Part shown: piece by piece, positions 51,868-59,998 of the stretch
Position numbering within the stretch: position 1 is the first letter of the stretch
How the letters are laid out: each line of letters begins with the position of its first letter
Assembly: GCA_900540875.1 (NCBI GenBank)
Contig: UQHT01000002.1
Span: forward strand, 1 to 64,000
Direction of reading: 5' to 3'
Length of the DNA: 64,000 bases
Origin: an uncultured Collinsella sp.
GTDB taxonomy: Bacteria; Actinomycetota; Coriobacteriia; Coriobacteriales; Coriobacteriaceae
The notes under the pieces: generated by a model
Told to the model about the DNA's origin: nothing
Database searches by the model: none
What the model saw: only the letters and a program-made list of their open reading frames with translations
Made by a program: the position numbers and the translations under genes

Positions 51868-51995
51868 AAACGCTAACAGACCTGTCCGACAAGATCGGAC
51901 CTGTCGGGGCTGTCGAACAGCCATGGTGCAACCAGCCCCAGCAAAGCCGTCACGCCGGCGCGCCCCAACTCAAAGCGCACCGGCGTTGCTTTAAG

Positions 51996-52061
51996 AGTTG
52001 CGGCGGGACGGTGACCGCTTGAGCCGAAAAGCCGCGAACCGCTTCCCATTACGCCGCAACT
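51996..52061. repeat. R5 palindromic repeat, copy 2 of 4
   Basis: AGTTGCGGCG (51996-52005) with CGCCGCAACT (52052-52061). Same arm core as 21812-21884 but shorter. Confidence 0.6.
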
Positions 52062-52130
52062 TCATTGCCGCCCAACCAGCCAATCGAGAAATTGGCGGCG
52101 ATCGATGCTTTGTCCAACCCCCTTGCGATA

Positions 52131-52358
52131 CCCTCTGGGCAAAAAATGGCAAATATGAGTACTGTTACCAGTTTAGTAACAGCGAAATCTGGCTGAATAT
52201 GCCGTCTTCCACCAATTCCGAGCGTCATAAAGTCCCGAATCGCCATGTCGAGAGGGTTGGTTATATCAAATTTCGGCCGATTGGTCTTAAATACGTTCAA
52301 AATGATATGATACTACCCCAACAACAGTACTCATATTTGCCATTTTTTGCCCACAGGG
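52131..52358. mobile_element. 228-bp MITE-like element with 36-bp terminal inverted repeats
   Basis: The outer 36 bp (52131-52166 and 52323-52358) are inverted repeats with one mismatch; core GGCAAAAAATGGCAAATATG. The centre includes the palindrome CTGTTAC...GTAACAG and an AT-rich half, with no ORF. It is 182 bp upstream of the TOTE-type gene. No clear target duplication seen. Confidence 0.7.
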
Positions 52359-52539
52359 TCTATTCGAGGGCGGCTCCCGGGGTCTCCAGCCCGCCTCATA
52401 GCCGCTCAAACCCATTCAGCAACAGCCGCCGCACATTTTGACACCAGCTGAACACCACTCACAGAGTCGCATTCCACTATCACCGAACCTAAATCGGAAT
52501 CGAGCGCCCAAAAAACCAAAATAACGTACCCTCATCTCA

Positions 52540-55500
52540 ATGGACCATGAGAAGAACGGCATTTACATGAGCACCGTCACGCATCAATACGCCCTCATCG
52601 GGGGCGCGTTATTCCAATTCAAGGAAGCAGTCTCTCACGTATCGGAGCCGCACAGCCAAATCGTCATCTGCAGCAACGGCCCAGACATCCGCTACGCAAC
52701 GCTCGAAGAATGGGAGAAAGCCGGAAAATCTTTCGGCAAGCGAGCGCAGGTTAAGGGCCTCGTCACCAGCACGAGTTCAGCGCGCGAAAAACTCGAGCTC
52801 TTTCGCAATCTCTTTACTGGCCGCAAAGATGTTTACGCCCATGGGTACCGCAGAAAAGACGGGGGAATCGGCTATACACCCGCCTGCGCAAATGAGTGGA
52901 AGTCAGGCATTTGCCCCAAAGTAAATCGTCAGAAAACCAAATGCGCGAAATGCGGCAACCGCATCTTCCCCAAGCTGAGCGATGCCGCGATCATCGCCCA
53001 TTTCAAAGGCAACGACGACAGGCTCCGAGACGTCATAGGTCAATACGTTCTCGATAGTGACAGTAACACAAAAGTCCTGGTCATCGACTTTGACGGAGCC
53101 GATTGGAAAGAAGCGACAAACGCCATTCGGCTTGTCGCAAAAAACCATGGGATCGATGCTGCAGTCGAGCGATCGAGATCAGGTAACGGCGCGCATGTCT
53201 GGTTTTTCTTCCTAGAGCTCACCAGCGCAAAGATCGCACGAGAATTTGGAAGCAGCCTTATCACCGAAGCGGCGGCGCTCAACAAGACAATCACCTTTGA
53301 AGCTTTTGACCGGATGCTGCCCGCGCAGTCCACCATTCCTGAGGGCGGCTTCGGAAATCTCATAGCACTGCCTTTTCAAGGAAAAGCGCAGCGAAAAGGG
53401 AACAGTGTATTTGTTGACGAGCAATTTGAGCCCTTTCCCGATCAATGGCTTTACCTTTCGCAAATTCAGCTGGTTCCACATGCAACGGTGCAAAATCTAA
53501 TCGAAAGCATCGACAATAAACCGCATGGAATATCAGCTGCAGTGGCGGGAAACACCGCCGCGCCACATTCTCAGAGGCCGCGAAAGCGGCTTCCGCTCAC
53601 GCTGCAGGACTTCCCGTCATCGCTACCCGTCACGCAAGCCGATATGCTCTACATAACCGAAAAATCTCTGAGCCCGGCCGCCCAGATGGAGGTTCGCAGA
53701 CTTGCAACATTTGCCAACCCGGAATTCTTCCGTGCCCAATCAATGCACCAATCAGTATTTGGCAAACCGCGGTACATAGACCTCAGCGAACTTAGAGATG
53801 GCTGCGTTGCGATTCCCAGAGGCTGTAAAGCTCAACTCGAGCGGCTGCTTCAAGAAGCCGGCGCTTCTACTCACTATTCAGACAAGCGCATGTCGGGCAA
53901 TCCAATTGTGATGACATTTAAAGGGGCTCTTCGCCCTGAACAGCAAATTGCCGCCGAACAGATGCTCAACTATGAGGACGGGATCATGTCCGCGCCGACG
54001 GGTTTCGGGAAAACCGTCATTGGGGCCTATCTTATTGCCGCCATCGGTCTTCCAACGCTTGTCATCGTTCCCAAGACTGCGCTCATTGCCCAATGGAAAT
54101 CCCAGCTCGAACGGTTTATCGACATTACGGATAACAGAAAGCCAGTTCGAACCCCAAAAGGACGAATCAGTAAAAGGCAGCCTCCGCTCATTGGCCAAAT
54201 CGGAGGAGGCAAAACCACCATAAGCCATCTCATCGACATTGCTTCATTCCAGTCTCTGTCCAGCAAGGACCCCCAGACCGGAGAACCAATAGCCAAGGAG
54301 CTCGTTCGCGATTACGGTCTCATCATCTGTGACGAATGTCACCATGCGGCCGCGCCACAGCTTGAGCTTGTGCTCAAGTCCGCTCCAGCCAAATATGTAT
54401 ACGGCCTTTCCGCGACGCCTGAACGCTCGGACGGACTCACGCGAGCACTCTCAATGCTCTGCGGCCCGCTTCGCCATGTCATTGATCCAAAAACGCAAGC
54501 AATCCAACAGGGAATTCAGCGCGTTATTAGGCCGCGTTTTACCGGAGTTCGACTACCCGCCTACGAACCAGGGGCGTCCTTTAATCAAGTTCTCGATCTC
54601 CTGTGTGCGCACACAGCGAGAAACAAAGCAATTGTCGACGATGCCCTCGAGACCGCGTCAAACGGTCGACATCCGCTTGTGCTATCCAAAAGGAAAAAAC
54701 ATGCCGAAGAGCTATGTAGACTGCTTCAAAGCCGCGGACACGAACCTATACTCTTAACCGGAGAAATCGACGCCAAAGAAAGAAAGGCAATACTGAACAG
54801 CCTTCCCGGCTTCGAGCATGAGCATCGAATTATCATCGCAACCGAAGGCCTTCTGGGCGAGGGTTTCGACCTGTCTTACCTTGACACTCTGCTCATTGCC
54901 ACACCGATATCTTGGGACGGCAGCATAACGCAGCAGGCAGGCAGACTACATAGAAGTCACGAGGGCAAGCAGCGGGTTGAGATATTCGACTATGTTGATT
55001 TGTCGATACCCATGCTCGCGCGCATGTACCAGAAGAGACTCAAGACCTACGCCAAGCTGGGGTATGAAGTCTTTGCAGCAAATGACAACAAACGGGCCGA
55101 TCAAAACATCCTCGTTAGGCCGGCAAGGGCCGTGGAGGCATTAGCGGATGACATCGCGCGCGCAATGAAAAGCATTTTTATTGCCGCGCCCTACGCATCC
55201 GCTGCATGCCTCGCAAAGCTCGCTGCCGTACTCACAGGCGCCGCCGACCGTGGGATTGCCCTTGAGATTTCAATTGCCTCGACTCCGCACAATGACGTGA
55301 AAGCGATTTTTACCGAGATGAACGTCGACTATTCCATCAAAGCCGAAGGGCGCCTGTGCGCGTCAGTAATTGACGAGGAAACCGTCTGGTACGGAACTAT
55401 TCCATTACTGGCCTTTCCTAAGAAAGAGGACTGCAGCATCCGTTTCAAAAGCAGCGAAGTTGCAGCCGAGCTTTTAAGCGAAATCCAGCGAAGAGGAGAA

Positions 55501-55551
55501 CCGGAGGTCGCAGCCACGAACGGGATGTCTCCAACAGTTACGGTGGAATAG
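52540..55551 (+). CDS. TOTE-type primase-helicase (AEP domain, SF2 helicase, PLD-like end)
   Basis: 1003 aa. Residues 100-330 are an archaeo-eukaryotic-primase domain: Cys cluster (116, 125, 135, 138), catalytic VIDFDGADW (183-185), SGNGAHVWFFF (214-224) and GGFGNLIALPFQGKAQRKGN. This is the AEP version named in TOTE conflict systems. A superfamily-2 helicase follows: Walker A APTGFGKTV (about 487), DECHH (about 597), GLSATPERSDGL, QQAGRLHRSHEG (about 800). Residues 870-1000 resemble a PLD-nuclease fold (SVIDEETVWYGTIPLL) but the His/Lys of HxK are missing. No Shine-Dalgarno before either in-frame ATG (52540, 52567). Probable mobile-element or phage defence role; inferred. Confidence 0.8.
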   Translation: MDHEKNGIYMSTVTHQYALIGGALFQFKEAVSHVSEPHSQIVICSNGPDIRYATLEEWEKAGKSFGKRAQVKGLVTSTSSAREKLELFRNLFTGRKDVYAHGYRRKDGGIGYTPACANEWKSGICPKVNRQKTKCAKCGNRIFPKLSDAAIIAHFKGNDDRLRDVIGQYVLDSDSNTKVLVIDFDGADWKEATNAIRLVAKNHGIDAAVERSRSGNGAHVWFFFLELTSAKIAREFGSSLITEAAALNKTITFEAFDRMLPAQSTIPEGGFGNLIALPFQGKAQRKGNSVFVDEQFEPFPDQWLYLSQIQLVPHATVQNLIESIDNKPHGISAAVAGNTAAPHSQRPRKRLPLTLQDFPSSLPVTQADMLYITEKSLSPAAQMEVRRLATFANPEFFRAQSMHQSVFGKPRYIDLSELRDGCVAIPRGCKAQLERLLQEAGASTHYSDKRMSGNPIVMTFKGALRPEQQIAAEQMLNYEDGIMSAPTGFGKTVIGAYLIAAIGLPTLVIVPKTALIAQWKSQLERFIDITDNRKPVRTPKGRISKRQPPLIGQIGGGKTTISHLIDIASFQSLSSKDPQTGEPIAKELVRDYGLIICDECHHAAAPQLELVLKSAPAKYVYGLSATPERSDGLTRALSMLCGPLRHVIDPKTQAIQQGIQRVIRPRFTGVRLPAYEPGASFNQVLDLLCAHTARNKAIVDDALETASNGRHPLVLSKRKKHAEELCRLLQSRGHEPILLTGEIDAKERKAILNSLPGFEHEHRIIIATEGLLGEGFDLSYLDTLLIATPISWDGSITQQAGRLHRSHEGKQRVEIFDYVDLSIPMLARMYQKRLKTYAKLGYEVFAANDNKRADQNILVRPARAVEALADDIARAMKSIFIAAPYASAACLAKLAAVLTGAADRGIALEISIASTPHNDVKAIFTEMNVDYSIKAEGRLCASVIDEETVWYGTIPLLAFPKKEDCSIRFKSSEVAAELLSEIQRRGEPEVAATNGMSPTVTVE

Positions 55552-55597
55552 GGGCCGTTTTTGGCCAATCGGCCGCGAATCAATCCCTATTCCCCCG
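55541..55597. repeat. R5-like palindrome, copy 3 of 4, overlapping the TOTE stop
   Basis: CGGTGGAATAGGG (55541-55553) with CCCTATTCCCCCG (55585-55597), one mismatch, inner GGCCG/CGGCC. It could terminate the TOTE gene and the toxin gene from the other side. Confidence 0.55.
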
Positions 55598-55615
55598 CGA
55601 ATCATAAGCGAGCAA

Positions 55616-55924
55616 TCAGCCCTGCGGACCCTGGAACAGCTCCTCATGCGAGCCCATTCTGACCAGCCGGATCACAGGATTAGTCTTATGCGGCAAATAA
55701 AGAACGACCACATCGACCAAGCCATCGGATAGATGGAAATCGATGTGGCCGTTGTAGTTGCCGCCCGGGTTTGAAAGCTCGTGGGTACCATATTCCGCGG
55801 GAAGCGAGCCGTGAGCCGCAAGCTCTGCGACTGCCGCCTTAAACTCGGTTTTTAGCTGCGGATGGATGCGCATCGTCCGTTTGTAATCCGCCTTAAGCTG
55901 AGCCTCGACCTTAATCTCAAACAT
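55616..55924 (-). CDS. YafQ/RelE-family toxin
   Basis: 102 aa. YafQ-type fold: VEAQLKADYKRTMRIHPQL at the N-terminus, GTHELSNPGGNYNGHIDFHLSDGLVDVVVLYL, then VIRLVRMGSHEELF. The conserved His (GHIDFHL), Asp and terminal MGSHEELF match YafQ mRNA interferases that cut at the ribosome. It starts 2 nt after the antitoxin stop, ribosome site GAGG within the antitoxin gene. Confidence 0.88.
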   Translation of the reverse strand: MFEIKVEAQLKADYKRTMRIHPQLKTEFKAAVAELAAHGSLPAEYGTHELSNPGGNYNGHIDFHLSDGLVDVVVLYLPHKTNPVIRLVRMGSHEELFQGPQG

Positions 55925-55926
55925 CG

Positions 55927-56226
55927 CTATTCCTCATCGAGGAATGATATAAGCTCATCAGCGTTATTGAATGACGGGCTGTCGTCCGGCAGAATCCCCA
56001 ACTCATGAGCTTCGGCGATCACCATGGCACGCCTCGTTGCCTCCTTGGGCACCTCCGCCCTTCCTACGATCTCAAAAGGAATCTTTCGTTGATTTACCAG
56101 CTGCCGAACAGCAAGGTTGAGATACGAATTGAGACTCAGACCAACCGTATCCAAGAACTCAGTCGCCTGTTCCTTGAGCCCCTCTTCGATGCGAACCGTC
56201 GTAGGCTTAACCGTTGCAGTAGACAT
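55927..56226 (-). CDS. RelB/DinJ-family antitoxin
   Basis: 99 aa. Ribbon-helix-helix N-terminus (TVRIEEGLKEQATEFLDTVGLSLNSYLNLAVRQLV) and a C-terminal toxin-binding tail rich in Asp/Glu (DELISFLDEE). It pairs with the adjacent YafQ-like toxin. GAGGAGGTCGCGT precedes the ATG. A long palindrome is found 47 bp upstream. Confidence 0.9.
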   Translation of the reverse strand: MSTATVKPTTVRIEEGLKEQATEFLDTVGLSLNSYLNLAVRQLVNQRKIPFEIVGRAEVPKEATRRAMVIAEAHELGILPDDSPSFNNADELISFLDEE

Positions 56227-56272
56227 ACGCGACCTCCTCGCCTCGTCTTTTGCATCAGTATACCCAATATAA

Positions 56273-56308
56273 ATGGCAATCTGATGTTAGATAACATCAG
56301 ATTGCCAT
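56273..56308. promoter_or_regulatory. 36-bp palindrome, probable antitoxin operator
   Basis: ATGGCAATCTGATGTTA-GA-TAACATCAGATTGCCAT, perfect 17-bp arms, 47 bp upstream of the antitoxin start and 30 nt past the LOG gene stop. It lies beside TATACT of the antitoxin promoter. Ribbon-helix-helix antitoxins bind such palindromes. Confidence 0.75.
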
Positions 56309-56338
56309 GCGTATTCATGTCGCGTGGGCACGGTTGAT

Positions 56339-57097
56339 CTACATCAGCCCGCTGAGCGCAATGTCAACGGCCTCGTTGAGGTCGTCGGTGATGTGCACCA
56401 GCTCCTGATCGAGTGGGCTGATCATGCCGGCATCCATCACCGGGCCGTTGAGCCAGTCGAACAGGCCCTGCCAGTACTCGCTACCCACCAGCACAAGCGG
56501 CATGCGCTTGACCTTGTGCGTCTGCACCAGCGTGAGCACCTCGAACATCTCGTCGAGCGTGCCAAAGCCGCCGGGAAATACGATGGCGCCCGAGCTGTAC
56601 TTAACGAACATGGTTTTGCGCACAAAGAAGTAGCGGAAGTCCATGCCAAGGTTCACGTATTTATTGAGCCCCTGCTCGTGCGGCAATTCAATGCCTAGGC
56701 CAACTGACTTGCCGTTGACACTCGCCGCTCCCCTGTTGGCCGCTTCCATGATGCCGGGGCCGCCACCGGTGATGACCGCCACGCCACGTTGCGCGATCTT
56801 GCGCCCGACGGTACGCGCCGCCTTGTAGAGCGGATCGGTCTTGGGCGTGCGGGCGCTACCGAAGATAGTCACCGCAGGTCCAAGCTCGGCAAGTGCGCCA
56901 AAGCCATCGACAAACTCTGCCTGAATTCGCAGCACGCGCCAGGGGTCGGCGTGCAGCCAGTCAGTCGACTCCTCGGGCGCCAGCAGGTTGGCGTAGGTGT
57001 TGTCCTTAGGAATCATGGGGCCGCGCATGACCACGGGGCCGCGGCGGTACGTCTCGTCGTAGGCAGGCTCGCCCTCGACGTTCTCATTCTTAATCAT
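56339..57097 (-). CDS. LOG-family (TIGR00730) phosphoribohydrolase-like protein
   Basis: 252 aa. It has the nucleotide-binding motif GGGPGIMEAANRGA and the PGGFGTLDEMFEVLT motif with the catalytic Arg/Glu of LOG enzymes, which cleave the N-glycosidic bond of nucleoside monophosphates. The N-terminal 60 residues are a variable extension. AGGAG precedes the ATG. A terminator-like hairpin ends 20 nt upstream, so the 5' region may be regulatory. Confidence 0.87.
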   Translation of the reverse strand: MIKNENVEGEPAYDETYRRGPVVMRGPMIPKDNTYANLLAPEESTDWLHADPWRVLRIQAEFVDGFGALAELGPAVTIFGSARTPKTDPLYKAARTVGRKIAQRGVAVITGGGPGIMEAANRGAASVNGKSVGLGIELPHEQGLNKYVNLGMDFRYFFVRKTMFVKYSSGAIVFPGGFGTLDEMFEVLTLVQTHKVKRMPLVLVGSEYWQGLFDWLNGPVMDAGMISPLDQELVHITDDLNEAVDIALSGLM

Positions 57098-57116
57098 GGG
57101 TACTCCTATCGAGAAA

Positions 57117-57161
57117 AAGAAAAACGGGCGGGGTCGACGCCATGCGTCAAACACCCGCCCG
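57117..57161 (-). terminator. Terminator-like hairpin just upstream of the LOG gene
   Basis: On the minus strand CGGGCGGG...CCCGCCCG with inner GACGC/GCGTC and TTTTTC. It is about 25 nt before the LOG start codon and 170 nt after tgt. Confidence 0.75.
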
Positions 57162-57332
57162 AACATCAACTATTCGGTATGGTACCCACGATGCATCAAG
57201 TGCTTGCAAGGCATCGGTCAGCGGTCGTGCAACCGATGCCAGCGAAGGCGATGCCCGGCGCCGGCTGCGCGCGGTCGATTGGCACGCGATCTCGACACCG
57301 CGCGAGCGCCCCCGTAAGCGCACCCACAGCTC
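57162..57332 (-). other. Unassigned leader between tgt and LOG genes
   Basis: 170 nt with a hairpin GGCATCGGT...ACCGATGCC (57211-57239 area) ahead of the terminator. It may be the tgt 3'UTR or a regulatory leader of the LOG gene. No known riboswitch core recognised. Confidence 0.4.
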
Positions 57333-58472
57333 TTAGTAATCCACCGCCGCTGGGCTGTTCATCCAGTCACTCACGAACGCGCCGTAACGACCCTCGATAA
57401 TGGCCTGGCGGGCGCGCTGCATCAGGTTGAGCAGGTAGTAGATGTTGTGCATCGACAGCAGAATGCCGCCGAGCATCTCCTTCTGCGTGACCATGTGACG
57501 GATGAGCGCACGGCTGTAACCGCCCGTGCACACCGGGCAGGTGCAGGTGGGATCGATGGGACCGTCGTCGTGCGCAAAGCGAGCGTTGCGGAAGTTGAGG
57601 CGACCCTCGCTGGAGAATGCCGTGCCCATACGGCCGGTGCGCGTCGGCAGCACGCAGTCAAACATGTCGATGCCCACGCCAACGCCGCGCACGAGCGTGG
57701 TGGGGTTGCCGACACCCATCAGGTAGCGCGGCTTATGCTTGGGCATGTACTCGCTCACGAGCGGCGCCAGGGTCTCGAACATGGTCTCGTGATCCTCGCC
57801 CACCGAATAGCCACCGATACCATAGCCCGGGAAGTCGCCACACTCCTCCAGATGGCGCAGCGAACGCAGGCGCAGATCCAGGTGCATGCCGCCCTGAACG
57901 ATGCCAAAGAGCGCCTGGTCATCGCGGGTATGCGCCTTATAGCAGCGCTCGGCCCACATGCTCGACAGCTCAACGGCGCGCTCAACGTAGGCGCGCGTGG
58001 CGGGATAGCCCGGGCACTGGTCGAGCTGCATGCAGATATCGGAGCCGAGTTTCATGGCGATTTCCATGTTGTCCTCGGGCGTCCAAAACACGTGGCGGCC
58101 GTCGTAATCGTTGACGATAAAGCGCACGCCCTCATCGGTGAGCTTGACGGCATCGTTGTGGCTGAAGACCTGGAAACCGCCCGAGTCGGTGAGGATGGGG
58201 CCGTGCCAGTTCATGAACTTGTGCAGGCCGCCCAGCTCGGCGATGGTATCCTCGCCGGGACGCATGGACAGATGATAGGTATTGGCGAGCACGATCTGGG
58301 CGCCGAGCTTCTTGACAGTCTCGGTAGGAATGCCCTTGACGTTTGCCTTGGTGCCCACGGGCATAAAGATCGGCGTCTCGATGTCGCCGTGCGGGGTGTG
58401 CAGTACGCCGGCGCGCGCGTGCGTCGTCGGATCCTCGGCGATCAGGTCGAATTTAAAAAGGTTCTGGTCCAT
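57333..58472 (-). CDS. tgt: tRNA-guanine transglycosylase (Tgt)
   Basis: 379 aa. It exchanges guanine 34 for preQ1 in GUN-anticodon tRNAs. TDSGGFQVFS carries the catalytic Asp, LPTRTGRMGTAFSSEG the second Asp loop, and CTCPVCTGGYSRALIRHM the zinc site (CxCxxC...H). Two other queuosine genes, queA and queH, lie 4-5 kb away on the same strand. The ATG at 58472 is normal for length. Confidence 0.96.
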   Translation of the reverse strand: MDQNLFKFDLIAEDPTTHARAGVLHTPHGDIETPIFMPVGTKANVKGIPTETVKKLGAQIVLANTYHLSMRPGEDTIAELGGLHKFMNWHGPILTDSGGFQVFSHNDAVKLTDEGVRFIVNDYDGRHVFWTPEDNMEIAMKLGSDICMQLDQCPGYPATRAYVERAVELSSMWAERCYKAHTRDDQALFGIVQGGMHLDLRLRSLRHLEECGDFPGYGIGGYSVGEDHETMFETLAPLVSEYMPKHKPRYLMGVGNPTTLVRGVGVGIDMFDCVLPTRTGRMGTAFSSEGRLNFRNARFAHDDGPIDPTCTCPVCTGGYSRALIRHMVTQKEMLGGILLSMHNIYYLLNLMQRARQAIIEGRYGAFVSDWMNSPAAVDY

Positions 58473-58616
58473 AAACTGGAACTCCTTGGTTGCGGCTCAT
58501 ACGCAAACCATTATACGAGCAACCATCGAACCGCACCGACTCGACAGAAACCGGTGCAAGAGGGAGCGCGGCAAGGACACAGCAAATGAGCGTGGATTTT
58601 CGGACACCCACCTAAC

Positions 58617-58680
58617 GAGAGTGGATAATCTCCCACTTTTGCCCGAAACACAGACCAAAAACGGGAGATTATCCACTTTC
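58617..58680. repeat. R3 palindromic repeat, copy 2 of 2
   Basis: GAGAGTGGATAATCTCCC with GGGAGATTATCCACTTTC (one mismatch) and the same CACAGACCAAAAACGG inside; in the intergenic space upstream of tgt. The rest of 58473-58769 shows no gene. Confidence 0.8.
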
Positions 58681-58769
58681 ATTCTGCGGGCACTCATTTA
58701 AGTACGCCCCCGATGAGTGGAGCTATTTACCAGCCACGGCAACGCCGATATTTTGGCAACGTCAGCGAG

Positions 58770-58904
58770 CGGGTCGCATTTGAGACAAGGTGCCGTGAAA
58801 TGAAAGGGCGCTGACCTTCTGGTCGCGCCCTTGAAATTGAACGGCAGATTGTCCAAATGCGGCCCGCGCAGCGTCGGCCGGTCCGCCGTTCGGTAGAACG
58901 GCGG
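58770..58904. ncRNA. R4 structured element, copy B (candidate RNA)
   Basis: P1 CGGGTCGCATTT (58770-58781) with AAATGCGGCCCG (58855-58866), one G-U. P2 TGCCGT (58791) with ACGGCA (58841). P3 GGGCGC-T-GACC/GGTC-GCGCCC capped by TTCT (58806-58830). A fourth hairpin CCGCCGTTC-GGTA-GAACGGCGG lies at 58883-58904. The stem bases differ from copies A and C in compensating pairs. It starts 5 nt after the SDR stop codon on the minus strand. Confidence 0.65.
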
Positions 58905-58909
58905 AACCC

Positions 58910-59710
58910 CTAAGGACGCTGGCCCATGCCACCCTCGAGGGTGACGGTCTCGCCGTTCATATACTTAAAGTCGGGACCGCAGAGTTGAACGACAACGCGG
59001 CCGATTTCCTTCTCGACGTCGCCGTAGTGGCCTGCCGGCGGCATGTGGACGTTGGCCTTGAACGCCTCGGGATAGGCATCCTGGAAGTTCTCGAGCGCGG
59101 CGGTCCAAGCAAGCGGGCAAACGATATTGACGTTGATGCCGTCCTTGCCCCACTCGTTGGCAGCGACGCGGGTCAGACCGCGGATGCCCTCCTTGGCAGC
59201 GGCGTAGCTGCACTGGCCATAGTTGCCAAACAGGCCGGCGCCCGAAGCAAAGTTGACCACGGAGCCCTTGGTCTCCTTCAGGTGCGGGTAGGCCTTCTGC
59301 ATGTACAGGTAGGTGGCATACAGACCGGAGTAAATGGCGAGGTTGAACTGGTCCATGGTGTGATCGGCGATCGTCACGCCCGAAGCGCTGGCCTGAGCAT
59401 TGTTGACGACGGCGTCGATGCGGCCGAACTCCTCAATGGCCTTGTCGATGACGTTCTGGACGACGGCCTCGTTGTCCTGACCAGCCGAGACATCGGCCTG
59501 AACAGGCAGAACCTTGACGCCGTACTCGGCCTCGAGGGATTCCTTGGCAGCCTCGAGCTTGGCAACGTTGCGGCCGGTAATGACGAGGTTTGCGCCCTCC
59601 TTGGCAAAAGCGATATCGATACCGTAGCCGATGGAGCCAGCGGAGCCGTCCTTGAGCGTGGCCTTGCCGCCGCCGGTGACGATCACGGTCTTACCAGTGA
59701 AAAGTCCCAT
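58910..59710 (-). CDS. Short-chain dehydrogenase/reductase family protein
   Basis: 266 aa. The classic SDR catalytic set is present: VNFASGAG (Ser), CSYAAAKEG (Tyr-x3-Lys) and NNAQAS. The cofactor loop is unusual: TGGGKATLKDGSAGSIGYG, with about 8 inserted residues in the glycine motif. Substrate not assignable; gut Coriobacteriia use SDRs on bile acids and steroids, but nothing here proves that. GAAAGGACTTTGT precedes ATG. Its 3' end abuts the R4 element. Confidence 0.82.
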   Translation of the reverse strand: MGLFTGKTVIVTGGGKATLKDGSAGSIGYGIDIAFAKEGANLVITGRNVAKLEAAKESLEAEYGVKVLPVQADVSAGQDNEAVVQNVIDKAIEEFGRIDAVVNNAQASASGVTIADHTMDQFNLAIYSGLYATYLYMQKAYPHLKETKGSVVNFASGAGLFGNYGQCSYAAAKEGIRGLTRVAANEWGKDGINVNIVCPLAWTAALENFQDAYPEAFKANVHMPPAGHYGDVEKEIGRVVVQLCGPDFKYMNGETVTLEGGMGQRP

Positions 59711-59998
59711 ACAAAGTCCTTTCAAATCGCGACGGGCCCGCCCGTCGACTGCGCGCATCCAACTTCACGCGCCAAAAGCTGACATGCAACTTTAGCGGGT
59801 TCAAGTGAAAAATAAAGCCCATGGCAGGCGAACGGTGCAACGTCTTTCGGCGAAGGGAATGTCAAGTAAAAATTGGATAGAGCGACCGAGTTTTTGTTAA
59901 CGCAACGAGTCATCGAACACGTTTTGAAACTTTGCTGCGGGGCGCGGGATGTCGGCGCGAGACTTTATCATAGGGTGACGAACAACGATGAGGAGCAC

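Noticed and set aside
58910..59710. Assignment as the known Collinsella 7-beta-hydroxysteroid dehydrogenase
   Set aside because: The N-terminus and cofactor loop differ from what I recall of that enzyme, so no steroid function is claimed.
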